A DNA stretch of 64,000 nucleotides from Durusdinium trenchii (GCA_963970005.1 CAXAMN010008402.1:125689-189688), one strand, 5' to 3'; shown: positions 42,450 to 54,471, counted from the stretch's first letter. The notes: a model not told the origin generated them from the sequence alone. Made by a program: numbers and translations.

Positions 42450-44766
42450 TCAACGGAAGGCAAAAGACTGAACAATTGAACATGTGGGGTCCGAAAGCAT
42501 CTCAGGAACGAGTGGGGCATCATAGCTTCCAGGTAAATGTGTTATCAATGGGCTTGTGCCTGGTGAATGATCAAGATTAGATGTCCTTGTGCGAATCCAA
42601 TAGAGCGTCTCGCTCGTGACGGTCATCGGCAGTGAATGCAACTGGAATGCTGCTCGGGGGAGCACCTCATTGACATCTGGGACTCCAGTTGGTTCCACAA
42701 AAAGATCGATGTATGCAGTGATACCGTCGAGGTCTGGATCAGAATAGTGCACATGCCAGTGCATGGTCCCTGGAAGCGGTGAGTCACTCTCCCCTTTCTC
42801 CACCGTAAAGCCACCAGCTTGTAGGCGTTCTCGGAACTCCTTCATGCTAAGGCCATTCCTTGGCGTCTTATGCTCCAGAGCGTCTCGTTTCCGAACAAAG
42901 AAAGTCCTCCTTCCAAATTTGGACACCCCAGAACCATCTTTAAGAGAATAAGATGTGATTGAAATCCTTTCAATATAGGAACTGTTCCGACTAGGCAAAG
43001 ATGTGTCCGCTTCCTTGCCCGGATCTGCCTGGCTACCCCCTGGATGGCCTACCCCCACTGCCACTAACGAAAACCGAAAACCTATATAAAAGGAGTCTCC
43101 AAAAAGGAGTCTGCCTTGAAATGTATTGAAAAAAATCACTGAGATTCAACCTTGCCATGAGATCGGCGTCGTGATCCCAGGGCATCACCTCGCCGGTGGT
43201 GCCTCCAAGACGTAGCAGGCTCAAAGCGCTTCCAAAGACTGGCAAAAGAGTTGCTCTCCCCGCGCCAAAGGCCTAGAATCTTTCTCACACGCCAGCTGAG
43301 CTCGCAGCTCGCCCTTTCTTTTTCACAATGAACATAGACTTTAGATGAAGAATCAAGAGTAGTACAGTACAGGATTTATATAAGTACAGTTGGCACAGCT
43401 CGCTCCCTTCTTCAAAAAAAACACTTGCCTCCCAAACCTCCTTGAAACGCCGCATGGCATGCTTTAAGGCCAAGCGTATGCAGTAAGGGGCGACCATCCG
43501 AGCCACATTCGCAGAGATTGCATCCAATTCAGTTCCTTCTCTGATGCACCTCAACTGCACAGGTCCGTTGGGGTGAAAGCGAGCAGCCTCAATGTTGTAG
43601 GCTTTTGCAAAAGATCTTTCTAGGGCAGTGAAGCGCAAGTAGGATTCCTCTTGCAAAAGTGTAGCACCAGAGGTCAAGCACGTCAAAGCAGTACCTCCTG
43701 CTCTCTTCAGCTCCATATCCAGTCCAACCATCCAGGCAGAACCTAGAGAGCTCCAGGGAGCGCCTTGTACAGTTCCCTTCAGCAAAACCCTTAAGGCCGA
43801 GGCATTGTACACCCGGGTGCCGCTGGTGGTGTCCCCACCAAAGCAGTGTGAGATATCACCTCCCGTCGGGTCAGCCCAGGCGCGATACCCCACCGGATAG
43901 CGTGCTGCACCCAGTTTCCAATACGCATGGCGTAGACGCAAAATCGGCCATGTCCAAGTCGCATTTGACATTGTGGGAAGCCCAACCACTTTAGCACGTG
44001 GATCAGACTGCATGAGATTCGCCAAAGAATGTAGACCAATTCCCTCAAATAGGACTTTGAAGTCCTTGAGAAGGGGAGATATTAGCACCACAGATCCCTT
44101 CAGCGCACGGAAATTCTTGGCACGCAGGCGTCGGTCGTAAAATTGGAAACAAGCTGATAAAAGCATGGCGTTGTCCTGCTCTGCCTCCTTTGGAGGAACA
44201 TGCACGGAAACGGCATAATGCAAACCAATCATCATGAGCAAGTTGTAGGCAAAAGCATTCACCTTGGGGCCGCAATATAACACATGTCCAAGGAGTTTGT
44301 AATAGCGTGTTGAGGACCACTGAGGAATGCAAAGGACTCCAAATGGATCATGCGGCTGGCCTCTGCACTGGGCGTGGTAGCTTTGGCCGAGCGATCCCCA
44401 GGTTGCTCTCTCCTCTGCTAAGTCAGCTGCTACTGTGCTGGCCGTCGAACCGATGCAACAACGCCCCAGAGAGAATCCTGGCCCGAAGCAGGCTCGATGT
44501 CCAAACATGCAGCACGACTCTCGAATTGGCCCACAGCCATAAACGGGTCCCGTCTCAGGTAATGCCCAACAGCGAAGCGATTCAGTGAACCAAACACTTG
44601 GCGCGAGTGCTTGTTCACAACATCGGCTACTTGCCCCACCGACTGGGCACTCAGGAAAGGTCTGGCCTTCCATGCAACAAGCCAAGAATGTGGCCTTGCC
44701 AGAGAAGCAGGGGCGCCGATGCAGTGGTGCAGACACCGCAAGTGTGCCATTTGCTGCATGCGCCAT
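42450..44766 (-). CDS. LicD/fukutin-type nucleotidyl-phosphate transferase, three-exon model
   Basis: Exon 1 (44766-43429, 446 codons) starts with a Cys-rich N-terminal region and contains a folded domain with RYPVGYRAWADPTGGDISHC and TSGTRVYNASALRVLL. Exon 2 (43272-43156) encodes LLPVFGSALSLLRLGGTTGE followed by VMPWDHDADL, the LicD signature (GT.LG..R.G...PWD.D.D). Exon 3 (from 43028) carries GTMHWHVHYSDPDLDGITAY and then IDLFV, and PGSYDAPLVPEM near the end. Introns 43273-43428 and 43029-43155 both start with GC and end with AG, and both junctions keep the frame. LicD proteins transfer phosphocholine or ribitol-phosphate-type groups to glycans, in eukaryotes in the Golgi. The 3' end is uncertain: the frame stops at 42450 but an intron after VPEM is possible. 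The start ATG is nominal. Confidence 0.78.
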
Positions 44767-45058
44767 GTGTACAGTGCTTAGTCTTGTGTTGAATACAATA
44801 AATGTCCATCATTTATTACGTATAGTTGGTTATTTGAATCGAAACTTTCCACACAGTACTAAAAACATATCACCATTCCCAAATATGGATGACAAAAGCA
44901 CAGATGTTTGAAACGACCACCCAAATGTTTTAAACGACCACCCAAATGTTTCAAAAACGGATGCAACCCAAATGATTCACAACTTGCATTCTCATGGGAT
45001 CAATGAGACTCCTGAAACGACTTGCGGGAATCAACATCGAAGGTTTTTCTTTGCCCCT

Positions 45059-45230
45059 TACTTAATTATACAAGTAGGCGCCTACTTAATTAAAGGAGTA
45101 AGCTAGCTATTGAGACTACTACATATGGACACCGGATAGCTCACGCTTCAAGGAAGCACCCCCCCGCCCTAAAGGGGCACTCATGATGTGGTTTCTCGAT
45201 GTTTAGGCAAACTTAACATAACAAAAGGTT
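45059..45230. repeat. Dispersed repeat with palindrome GTAGGCGCCTAC, copy 2
   Basis: AAGTAGGCGCCTACTT (45072-45087) is a 16-bp perfect palindrome within TTAATTA flanks. Then come GATAGCTCACGCTTCAAGGA and ATGATGTGGTTTCTCGATGT, shared in part with 29.6 and 31.0 kb. Confidence 0.65.
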
Positions 45231-45730
45231 TTGTGACACCGGTCAAATTCAAAGGAAACAAAACCAATGACACGGTCAATAACACCTGTGGCAAATAAGT
45301 ATCAATGCCTGAATAATTGTAAATTATTGTGTTGTAATTGGAACAGGTTCTTTGCCTGGGGTGTTTGGTTGAAATCAGATTTGTTTACTATTGCTTCCCT
45401 TTAAGATCCTTGCTTGTCCTTGCTTTACCTCTTCTGACGTTTTAGATACTTGATTCCTGCAACTCTTTTTCAAAAACCCTTGTTCAATCTTGCCGAAATC
45501 ATTGCTCCAAACAGTGTCTCAAGGGGGTAGTACACAAGCCCCTGGAAGGGAATGAGAGGAATTGTTTTCAGGGTGCAAGGATGCAAAACTTGGAGCCCTG
45601 GGAAATATCGAGCTTAGTTTGCTATGTTTCAGCATGTGTTTCTTTTTAGGATCCTTGCTTAGTTTCTGGTGGGCTTTTGCTTCAATCTGCTTAGCTGCAC
45701 GTGCATGCCTGTTTCACTGCTAGTGACTAG

Positions 45731-45895
45731 TGCCACTACTACCGCAGCCGCGGCCACCACCACTACGACTACTGCTACTGCCACTCCTGCTACTCCTCCT
45801 ACTACTCCTGCTAATTCTACTACTCCCTACTCCCTACTCCCACTCCCATTCCGACTGCTACTGCTACTGCTACTGATACTATGACTACGGCTACG
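45731..45895. repeat. ACT/GCT/CCT triplet repeat
   Basis: Interrupted CTACTACTG/CCTACTACTC tract, all phases of CTN triplets. Confidence 0.85.
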
Positions 45896-48024
45896 ACGAC
45901 GACATCTCCCTCACTTGTTTGCTAGAGAGGGGAGTTGATTATATTAAGATCTGGCATTAGAACATTAACATGACGGTGAAAAATGGCACCTTGGACTACC
46001 ATTTACCTCTACACACAGGTGGTTTTCGACTTCGATTATTTCAGGGTGTATACAGAGTTGCTCTGGGCACGTCTCAAACTGTGAGATACTAAAGCACACG
46101 ACACGAAAGCAACAGGGAACCCCTGCCTCCTCACCTCACAGCATGGCAGGCCGAACTTACTGCACATCCATAGCATGGTTCAATCTAAATCAGATTGTGT
46201 GGATTCAGCAGAACGATGCTGGCCTCAACAATCCAAACAAAAGAGGGTGACATGTCTTGCAGCACTGCAAGCTGAATGTTGTCCATGCGTTTGACAAGAA
46301 TATGTTCCAAAGCCCCATCTGGGAAGCTGTTGGCCTGCGGATGTGAGGGCACAAACCACCACAATCATTTATATAGCCATTGCTTTTCTCGTGTTGCCAC
46401 TTTTGCAATGCAGAACCAAACAATATGAATCTTCAGAAGCTCTCAATTTCTCCGTTCTGCTGCCTCTTACATCATCTTGGAATCAATCCAGCACTGTGCC
46501 TTCTCCAGGCGCTGATTCACACAGAGTCGGTGTCAATGCTTGGTAGCAGTACCGTGCATATCTGCTGCAGGTCTTTGATGCCCTTACCAGTTCAGCACAC
46601 TGTACACTGGGTTGCCAGGGGGTGTTGGCTCGAATCCAGCTCAGCAAGGAAAACAAAGCGATAACCGAGGCCGCTTCAAAGCCAGGCTCCCCAAAGGTTC
46701 CAAAGCGTGGCCATTGATTGGACTGGTCAGGATACTAGTAACTAGCATACAGTACACAGGAATCACTATCATTTTCTTGACTTTGTGGAATCTCCGAATC
46801 CTCCAACCGACCACTCTCCCCCACCACACCACTCAAAGTATCAATAGCAGCTCCTTGTATCCCAAAAGACCGAACACACCTAAGGGCACAAGAAAATTGC
46901 TCACATGTACCACGCGATTCGGCGGCTTTGGAACCATGATGGCACACAGAATCAAATTACATTCTGAGAAGGCAACTACTTGGTGCAAGAGGTGCCAGCC
47001 AGCCTACCCTCCAATCAGCTAAACTTCAAGGCCCTTGAAATAAATGTGCTGGAACCCCTATAGGCTATATATAGGCATAACCTCTTTGAACAAGACCAGG
47101 ACTTCCTGTTTACTTCTTAAACCGTCTTCCTTTGTTGCCTTTGTTCACATCCATTCCGTTGCGCCACTGCTTGCAAATGCTTCCACACTAATCAACCGAC
47201 GTATCTGTGACTGCTGCGTCAACCTGGCATCCTCAGCCATCCTGCTAGCATCTGGCCCAGAGCCTTTCAAGGAGCACCCTGTAATGGCCAGAGGTGCTAT
47301 AAACAAAAGCACGGCAACACCTCAGCTGGATGCAAATCCGCTGTAAGCGGAGAGAGCGTCAAGATGGGCCTTCGCTGGATATGGGCCTTCGCTTGGCACA
47401 GAATATCTTGTCATCCATCGGTCTGGAGGGGTCTTCTGGAGACTGCCATACAAGCAGTTCTCGCATATTGAAGCCTCCATTGAAGAAATACACAAGACAC
47501 AGCTCAAGCCACACATAATGAAGAGACAACAGAAGTCTTTTGGTGCAGTTTGCGGCTGTGTTTGTCATTGTCCCTCAGGATCCAGCCAACAGCGGCGGGA
47601 TCAGAAATGGAATGACACACGCCTCAGTTCAAAGAATTTGGCTCCATCAACATCTACAAGCTGGCAGTGGATTTTGCCTTGCGTGATTTGATTGGTGGTC
47701 TTTTGTTGTTCCAATCAAACAAATTGGGAGTACTTGTCATCCATAATGCAGGTGAGAGGCGGAGGTACCGCAGGTGCATGGCATGAGGATCAGCAAGGCA
47801 ATGATCCTTGGATTCAGATCTTACACGCTGAGGAGTGAAATTCATGTGTCCAAAGAAGCCACAACCGGCACGGGTTGCAGTTCAAAGCGCCACGCCTTGT
47901 CTTCCCGATTTTTTTCAGAAAATTCAGCCATGTCACGTGAGGATGATCATGAAGCTGAAGAACCAGCAGCATCCTCCAAACAATGCTCAAGCCATCTTCG
48001 AGAGTAATTAGATGAAGCACGGTT

Positions 48025-49614
48025 CTACAGAGGTGGCGTGCTGACGACAAAGAGCAAATCGTTTTTGGAGGAATTCAGGGGACTTTCAACCCGGTCCAGT
48101 ATCACCTTCAATCCAATGAAGTTGATGGTCAGAACAAACCAGCCTCCTCGAAGACGCAATACCAAGTGAAGAGTGGACTCCTTCTGAATGTTGTAATCAG
48201 ACCTTAGGTTTCCACTACTCCCGTATCCCTACTAGGAGCAATGACGCTACTAGGGGCTCCTGGCCTTACTACTAGGAGCAAGGACGCTACTAGGGGCTCC
48301 TGGCCTTACTACTGGGAACAAGAAGCTACTAGGAGCAAAGGGCATCGCTAATAGGAACAAGGACGCTACTAAGGGCTCCTGGGGGCATCGTTACTAGGAG
48401 CTCCTGGCCTTACTACTAGGAACAAGAAGCTACTAGGAGCAAAGGGNNNNNNNNNNAGCTACTAGGAGCAAAGGGCATCGCTACTAGGAGCAAGGACGCT
48501 ACTAGGGGCTCCTGGCCTTACTACTAGGAACAAGAAGCTACTAGGAGCAAAGGGCATCGCTACTAGGAGCAAGGACGCTACTAGGGGCTTCTTGACGCAA
48601 GCTGCGACCTCTCACTACCGTATCCAATCCACAAATAACCTCCGACATCCTCCGACATAGTGTTTGGACGGATCTCACATCTGTCAATTTAACCGACCTC
48701 TCTTCAAAGCCACTGACAGAATGCTCAATAAAGCCCCGGCATCAACACACCAGTTGAAGTTGACAAGCTGCAAGGTGCGTCCATCCTCCAACTGTTTGCC
48801 AGCGAAAATGAGCCGCTGCTGGTCAGGTGGAATGCCCTCCTGACAGCCGCAAAACAGAAGCTCAGAAGTGATGCTAGGCTTCATCCAAGCCATCTGGAGG
48901 CCACTAAGGCCACCTCGTAACGTGTGCCGTGACCACCACCATGCACAATCATACACAGGCAAATTGATGAATGCATCCGATGCTTGCCAGCCGGCCCCTC
49001 ATCTGGTAAACTTGACAACAAAAGGCAACCCACAGTCCTTGTCCTGGATTTTAGCCTTCAAAGAAAAGGCAGGGAGCTTCACCGCTCTCCCATCAAGTCT
49101 TCCCACACAGTACAATTTGCTTGCTCCAACATGGATGGAGATGCTGCTCTTATGACACAAAAGCTTTCGACACACCAGCACTTCCCCATTTTCAAGAGAT
49201 CCTAGGCCCAGACTCCCCTAGACTCCCGCCTTCACATTGTCGATCGTGTCACTTGCCTGCAACACACGCGTTGATCATGCACTCTTTGGCACTCAAAAGG
49301 CTCCAATGCCAATGCTTTTGATGATTCAGAATTTGCCGTCTTCAGTCACTTCAGTCACTTCAGTCACTTCGTTGCAACTCTTCTCTAAGTTGAACGAAGT
49401 ACTTCGTTGTCACTTCTCTGTACTTTTGAATTAGAACACACGTCTGTCGAATCGACCTCTACATCGAGGGTGATCGTCTTGCCCGTCAAGGTCTTGACCT
49501 TCACAAAGCCATGTTTGTCAAAGAAGTGTGACACCGCTTAGTCACTTAGTCTAGTTTCTGACACAACATCCATGCGCCTTCGGCTAGCACTTAGCTCCTC
49601 ACAAATATTTGCAT
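48025..49614 (-). CDS. Ubiquitin, complete 76 codons in six exons
   Basis: Exons: 49614-49603 (MQIF), 49498-49457 ([14 protein letters not shown]), 49256-49230 (ASDTIDNVK, 27 bp), 49055-49038 (AKIQDK, 18 bp), 48839-48772 ([19 protein letters not shown] plus GRT and two bases) and 48202 onward ([20 protein letters not shown], ending 48142). The sum is exactly 228 bases. The product differs from human ubiquitin at three sites (D16, A19, D24) and keeps K48, K63 and RLRGG, so it should be functional. Intron donors are GT, GT, GC, GA and GC; all acceptors are AG and all downstream exons begin with G. After RLRGG the frame stays open for 38 more codons to a TAG at 48025-48027. That is either a tail to be cleaved off or intron (a GC donor overlaps the last Gly codon). 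An AG two bases before the ATG could be the spliced-leader acceptor. Confidence 0.93.
48226..48594. repeat. CTACTAGG minisatellite, main array (inside ubiquitin intron 5)
   Basis: About 370 bp of concatenated units (CATCGCTACTAGGAGCAA, GGACGCTACTAGGGGCTC, CTGGCCTTACTACTAGGAAC, AAGAAGCTACTAGGAGCAAA), interrupted by a 10-N gap at 48447-48456. It fills most of the 569-bp last intron of the ubiquitin gene, so the gap size and true array length are unknown. Confidence 0.92.
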
Positions 49615-50140
49615 CGCTGTAGTCGATGGCCAGCAAGTGTCGTGATCAAACGGTGGGCAAATGCTTGAGCAAGTTGGCAGCAAACAGCACAAGATCCAGT
49701 CATCATATAATTACAAGATAGTACATTGGACATACATGATGCTGAGTCAGAGATTTCAAAAGAGACGCATCCAGCTGAATATTGATTATTAGATGATGCA
49801 TGAAGCTGCTGCGTTGCATCCCGTGGCAAAGAAAGTTCACATGAACTTACATGGGTTGGCTCGTCGTATGCTCCTCTCCGAGGGCACGTTGCATGCTCTT
49901 CGAAGAAGGGGTCCTGACAGCTGTTCAGTCAAGTACTGACACGTGCAGGTCTTTTTGGGCAAAATGGTGCGACGGTGGATGATGGTGGAAAGGCCCAAGT
50001 GAAACATCACACATGCCGTCAACCTCAGCTTCTGACTTTGACATGCTTCAACAAATTGTGATGCGTCGCAAGTGATAGACAATCGCAAAAAGAAACCATT
50101 GAAACATCTACAGCCCCCGCAGCCTCTTCATGGCTCTCAC

Positions 50141-50185
50141 CCAAATCATCTCGGGCCCAGTCCCGATCAATCACCTCGAAGTCTA
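50141..50185 (-). CDS. C2-domain-like exon
   Basis: A 45-bp exon between CTAG and GTGAGA encodes DFEVIDRDWARDDLG. This matches the calcium-binding loop region of C2 domains (F.V.DRD...RDDLG), which bind membranes or calcium. No neighbouring C2 exon could be identified with confidence. A protein-like stretch at about 51762-51853 on the same strand, ending MTLSK before GTGAGA, and another at about 51425-51487 (STVPKVLATLTKVFPAE) may belong to the same gene. Short length limits certainty. Confidence 0.4.
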
Positions 50186-52650
50186 CTAGGCAGAGAGACG
50201 AATCACATATAGGAAATGAAAGGCGTCTGCATGCAATGGAGAACAACATCCATTGTAATGTATTCTCACCCATCTGTGTAGATTTGTGACTCACGTGCGC
50301 ACAGCAATGATTTTTTGCCAGGGAGGAAGTAGTCAGATACTGCCCTGCGGTTGAACACCATCTAGCTGGCCTGCCGAGGAAAGCGGCCTTGATCCACAGC
50401 CAGCGTGGACCATCCCTCAGCACGACAAATGCCACCTTGCTGCCATCCTATGGTTTTGGGTCGGCCACGTGGCAACATTGGCTCTGCGCAACGTCAAGCG
50501 TTTCACTCTAGACTTTTGAGCAAGCCCAAAAAGGTGTCCTTCCCTCCCTTGGTCCAGCTTAGCATCACCAGGTTGGGCCCACGACCCAGCAAGAGTGCAG
50601 TTGGGAGACTGATGAGAGGATCACACCCACACATCCTTACGAGAACATCGATGGTCCGTTTGATCTTCCTTCTTTACCTGAGAAGGGAGGGGCGAAAGCC
50701 AGCCCTGTAATAATATATTGTTGTTACAGGTTGAAGCCGAAGCTGCACTTACTTCTACTATTGTCAGCCACGGGAAAACAGAAGGCAGAGATACGCAAAG
50801 CTTCACATTGAGGCTCGATTTGACACAAGGCCTTGACCAAAGTCTCCTCTCTGACACACCCGGTCAGCCACCTCACTGTGGGGCGCCCTCTGCTGTATTT
50901 CAATTTTTTTGAGGGATGAATAAACAGGACACCCCGCATGAATAGTATTGTAAAGGTGAAGCTTGCAACTTGCAAGTGTCATTCAGTCTCCCCTCTCCTG
51001 TCCTCTACCCGACTCACACGTCTCCTGAACATGTCGTGATGCTAATTCTAATGATGCACAATTTAACAGTTGCATCACTAGCATCACAAATTCTCTGAAA
51101 ACATACATGTTCACTACCTTCTGCACCGTCTCTTTTTTCGCTCTCCTCCACCACGCTCTGGCTTCACCCTTGAGAACTCAGCCATGCCTATCGGGTGGCT
51201 TTCGCAATTATATATATATATATCAGTCTTTATCTAGCGGACCTATCTCGACCTATTGCACCACCAATTTTTCCAGTAGCAAAGCTGGGCTCAACCCGCC
51301 CAAAAAAACTGCTGGACTGCTTAAGAATTGCATGTGTCCTATCATGTCCATCCGGGTTGCCACGGCTCGATCTTTCTGTCAGACCCCCCAAAACCTCCAA
51401 CAGAAGACTGCTGATCAAGTCTCTGCCGGGAACACTTTGGTCAGCGTGGCCAACACCTTTGGCACAGTGGAGCACAGCCCCCCTCTCCCAGCTGCGACAT
51501 CGAGCTAATGAGCATGAAAGTGTCCAGGTAAGGCGTGTGAAACGAGAGGAACAAATGTGGTGGGTACAAGCACTGAAAACAGGTGAGGTCATTGGGGCCT
51601 TTCCTGTCAGAGTGTAATCACAATGTCACTCACCGCCACAATAGAGGCCTTTCTTGGTCATTCCAATGATTCCACACAGATCTGTATACATGTTTCTATT
51701 TTGCCGAGTTCCAAGAAGTCTCTCGATGCTAGTCATAAATGTCTGTTGCCTCTCACCTTGCTGAGTGTCATTAAGGTGCCAATATCGTTGATGCTCATCC
51801 TAAGGCCACCGGGGACCCACGCAGCATCCCCGAAGCGATCCTTCCGCTGAAGCCTAGGAGCCCCAATTGATGGTGCAATTACCTGAAGTTGTACACAGAA
51901 GTCTGTTTTCTATGCCGAAACCACTCCACCTTTGCTTACTTTTGCTTCGTAGCTAGGTGGCTGTCTGACTTTGCTAGGGATGGCCGTTTTCTGACCCAGG
52001 CTGAGGATTGAACCGCTCCCATTTGCACAAGTCCGGTTCGATATCCTGATGACCAGGTCTGTGTATCTGTGTGTTTGTGTGCATCTGCTTAAACATACCT
52101 GGAATGAAAATGCCTCTGCTGTAGTTGACACTGCTCCAATCTTTGACTGACATATCTCAAAGGCATGGAATAAACTAAATGAAGCCGCTGAAATTAAGTC
52201 CATCCAAAAGTATTGGACGTATGTTTGCCTCCAGTCATACTAGAACATCTTGACAAAGCTGCAACTCACTACAAGACAGTCTTTCATGGCCCACTGGGGC
52301 AATTAGACTTGCATTTGCGAATATGGAAGAATGCGGATATGCGGAGACGTAATCCTGATCAAGCTCCAGCTCCAAGGAATACTCCTGCGATGACAAGCGG
52401 ATTCAACTGGTTCGATTGGTGGAATGGCTGGTAATGCAAAGTTACGATTAATAAACCAATCCGAAGACACAAGCCCACCAAAAATTGCCCAAATTAAAAA
52501 GTATTATTCGTGCCTATTTCCCCCCCTAATCTTCTAGTTGGGCATCAGAAACTCCCCCCAGTTAATCCGAGCCCACACAAGCCAGAAATAAAAAAGAATT
52601 GTTTCCCTTAATTAATTCATTAACTAAGGGAGGTTCATCAATCAACTCAT
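50186..52650. other. Unresolved region, probably exons of an unidentified minus-strand gene
   Basis: Several short minus-strand stretches bounded by plausible splice sites (for example 51762-51853 with DRFGDAAWVPGGLRMSINDI) but no family recognised. (TA)n at 51208-51226. Confidence 0.3.
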
Positions 52651-52657
52651 GGACTGC

Positions 52658-52875
52658 TGCTACTACTACTACTACTACCACTACCACTACCACTACCACT
52701 ACCACTACTCCTACTGCTACTACTACTACTACTACTCCTACTCCTACTCCTCCTGCTCCTGCTGCTGCTGCTGCTGCTGCTACTGCTACTGCTACTGCTA
52801 CTGTTACTGCTGCTAGCTAATGCTGCTGCTGCTACTAGCTATTGCTGCTGCTACCACCACCACCACCATCACCAC
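52658..52875. repeat. CTA/CTG/CCA triplet repeat
   Basis: ACTACTACT, CCACTACCACTA, CTGCTGCTG and CACCACCAC runs in succession. Confidence 0.9.
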
Positions 52876-53098
52876 CTACTACCTACTACATGTTTGATGC
52901 AATCCTTAAAAATGTCTAGGGCTCAGGGCCTATAAATTGCCTTATTAAAAAACAATTAAAAACAATCATTTGACAAGCTCACAAAGGGTACCCCTCACAA
53001 GGGCCGGTCCCCCATCAATAATCCGCACTACTACCCCCTATTAATTTGATCCTGTGTCCCTGGCCTTTTCTTTGTGCTTGTTTAAACTTGTTGTGACT

Positions 53099-53278
53099 AC
53101 TAGTACTACCTATTACCTACTAAGTACCTACTACTACTTACTACCTACTACTACCTACTACCTACTACTACCTACTACCTACTACTACCTACTACCTACT
53201 ACCTACTACTACCTACTACCTACTACTACCTACTACTACCTACTACCTACTACCTACTACCTACTACCGACGACGGCT
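53099..53278. repeat. CTACCTA/CTACTAC tandem repeat
   Basis: About 180 bp of TACCTACTAC units with 7- and 10-bp periodicity. Confidence 0.92.
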
Positions 53279-54290
53279 GCGACTACGATGGCTCCCTGAG
53301 CCGATAATTCAAGGGAGGTGGACCTCATGAGTGGTATCTCATACCTTCTTGACGTTGTTGACCTACCATGTGGGGGGGGGTGTTTATTAATCGGAGGTTG
53401 TCATTAATCACTCCCTTGCAGAACAACTCATGCTCAATACAGCTGACAACAACGCAAAGGTATTGCTGGTACCCGCTTTATATCAAAGTGTTCTTCTTCA
53501 TGAAACCCTCGGGGACTCCTTTGAGCTGAGATCAGAGGCTGCGAAAGTCACACGATCCGTGTCGAAGCTCAGGCCTGCAGATCGCAACAAGTACGTATTG
53601 ATGTGACGGGAACCCCTGGGCAAGAATTGTGGCAAACATGGTGGAACAAAACCCAGTTGTGCTTGTTCTTTGCAAGTGTTTCCCTTTTCGAACCAAAAGG
53701 GCCATACTCACTTAAGCTAAGCTCCATGTCGATCCATATCGCCAGGCGACTCAAGGAGCTTGGATCCAAGTCTCGGACCTCAAGGGCTGGAGCCAAAAAG
53801 GGACGAAAAAGGGGCTTCAGGTTTGAAGGAAATCAACAGTGTGGAACACATAGAGATGCATGTATGATATGTACTGTAAGTGCGTATATTATATATGTAA
53901 TATGTATGTGTATATTATTTATGACATCTACAAGTTCGAGCCCAGCTTCGGTGTGATGATGTTCAAATTTGAAGAAACTCCTTATGGGCATACTATGGGC
54001 CTAATGTGTGCCTATTGGTTGTCCAATCATGGTTCCAGCAAGTAGAATCCATCGGCATCTGGATGACAGGCTAGAATTATAGTTTTACCATGTTTTGCCA
54101 TGTGTTTCGTAGCTTTCAGGCATCAGTCTGGCACTGTGCCAGTTCGTTGGCAGGTTTAAGTTTATTACAGTATTCTGCAGAAATCCAGTGAGTCAGCGGG
54201 TTCTTGTTCAATCGCTTCGGGTCGGAATTGCTGACAATTCTTGAGGCCCACACAGCCACTTCTGGCCCTTCTCCCATCTGAGATTCCCAC

Positions 54291-54345
54291 CACAAATGTC
54301 ACGAAGACTTTGTCCTTGGTCTGCCCCCACTTCACATGTGGAAAC
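54291..54345 (-). CDS. CS (p23/HSP20-like) domain exon
   Basis: A 55-bp exon between CTGAG and GTGGGA encodes FPHVKWGQTKDKVFVTFV. That is the first two strands of a CS domain (PHVKW.Q..D.vfVTi) as in p23, SGT1 and NUDC-type Hsp90 co-chaperones. The exon starts with G after AG, as other introns here do. Neighbouring exons were not found. Its downstream exons would lie to the left (53.5-54.2 kb). Confidence 0.5.
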
Positions 54346-54471
54346 CTCAGTTTTCTGTATCGGTCGGCCACAAAAGATAAAAGAGTCAGATAGCAAACAC
54401 CACGAAGCTAATTAGGCACCGCTCCGATCCGCACATTTGGCTACCACAGGACAGGCATTCGGTTCCGCGGC

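Larger units (their letters stand above)
44767..48024. other. No recognisable gene
   Basis: Holds a dispersed repeat (45059-45230) and a triplet tract (45731-45895). Several short frames on both strands at 46.3-47.6 kb look partly protein-like without recognised domain. Confidence 0.45.

Noticed and set aside
46603-46650. tRNA-like T-arm (GGCTCGAATCC with a 5-bp stem)
   Set aside because: No matching acceptor stem, D-arm or anticodon arm could be placed upstream, so it is probably chance.
49320-49375. TCAGTCACT short tandem repeat and neighbouring short frame
   Set aside because: It is a 9-bp slippage repeat within ubiquitin intron 2 (49257-49456) and not coding.
51195-51617. Plus-strand open frame of 140 codons
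   Set aside because: Begins in a (TA)n microsatellite and reads antisense to more protein-like minus-strand stretches.
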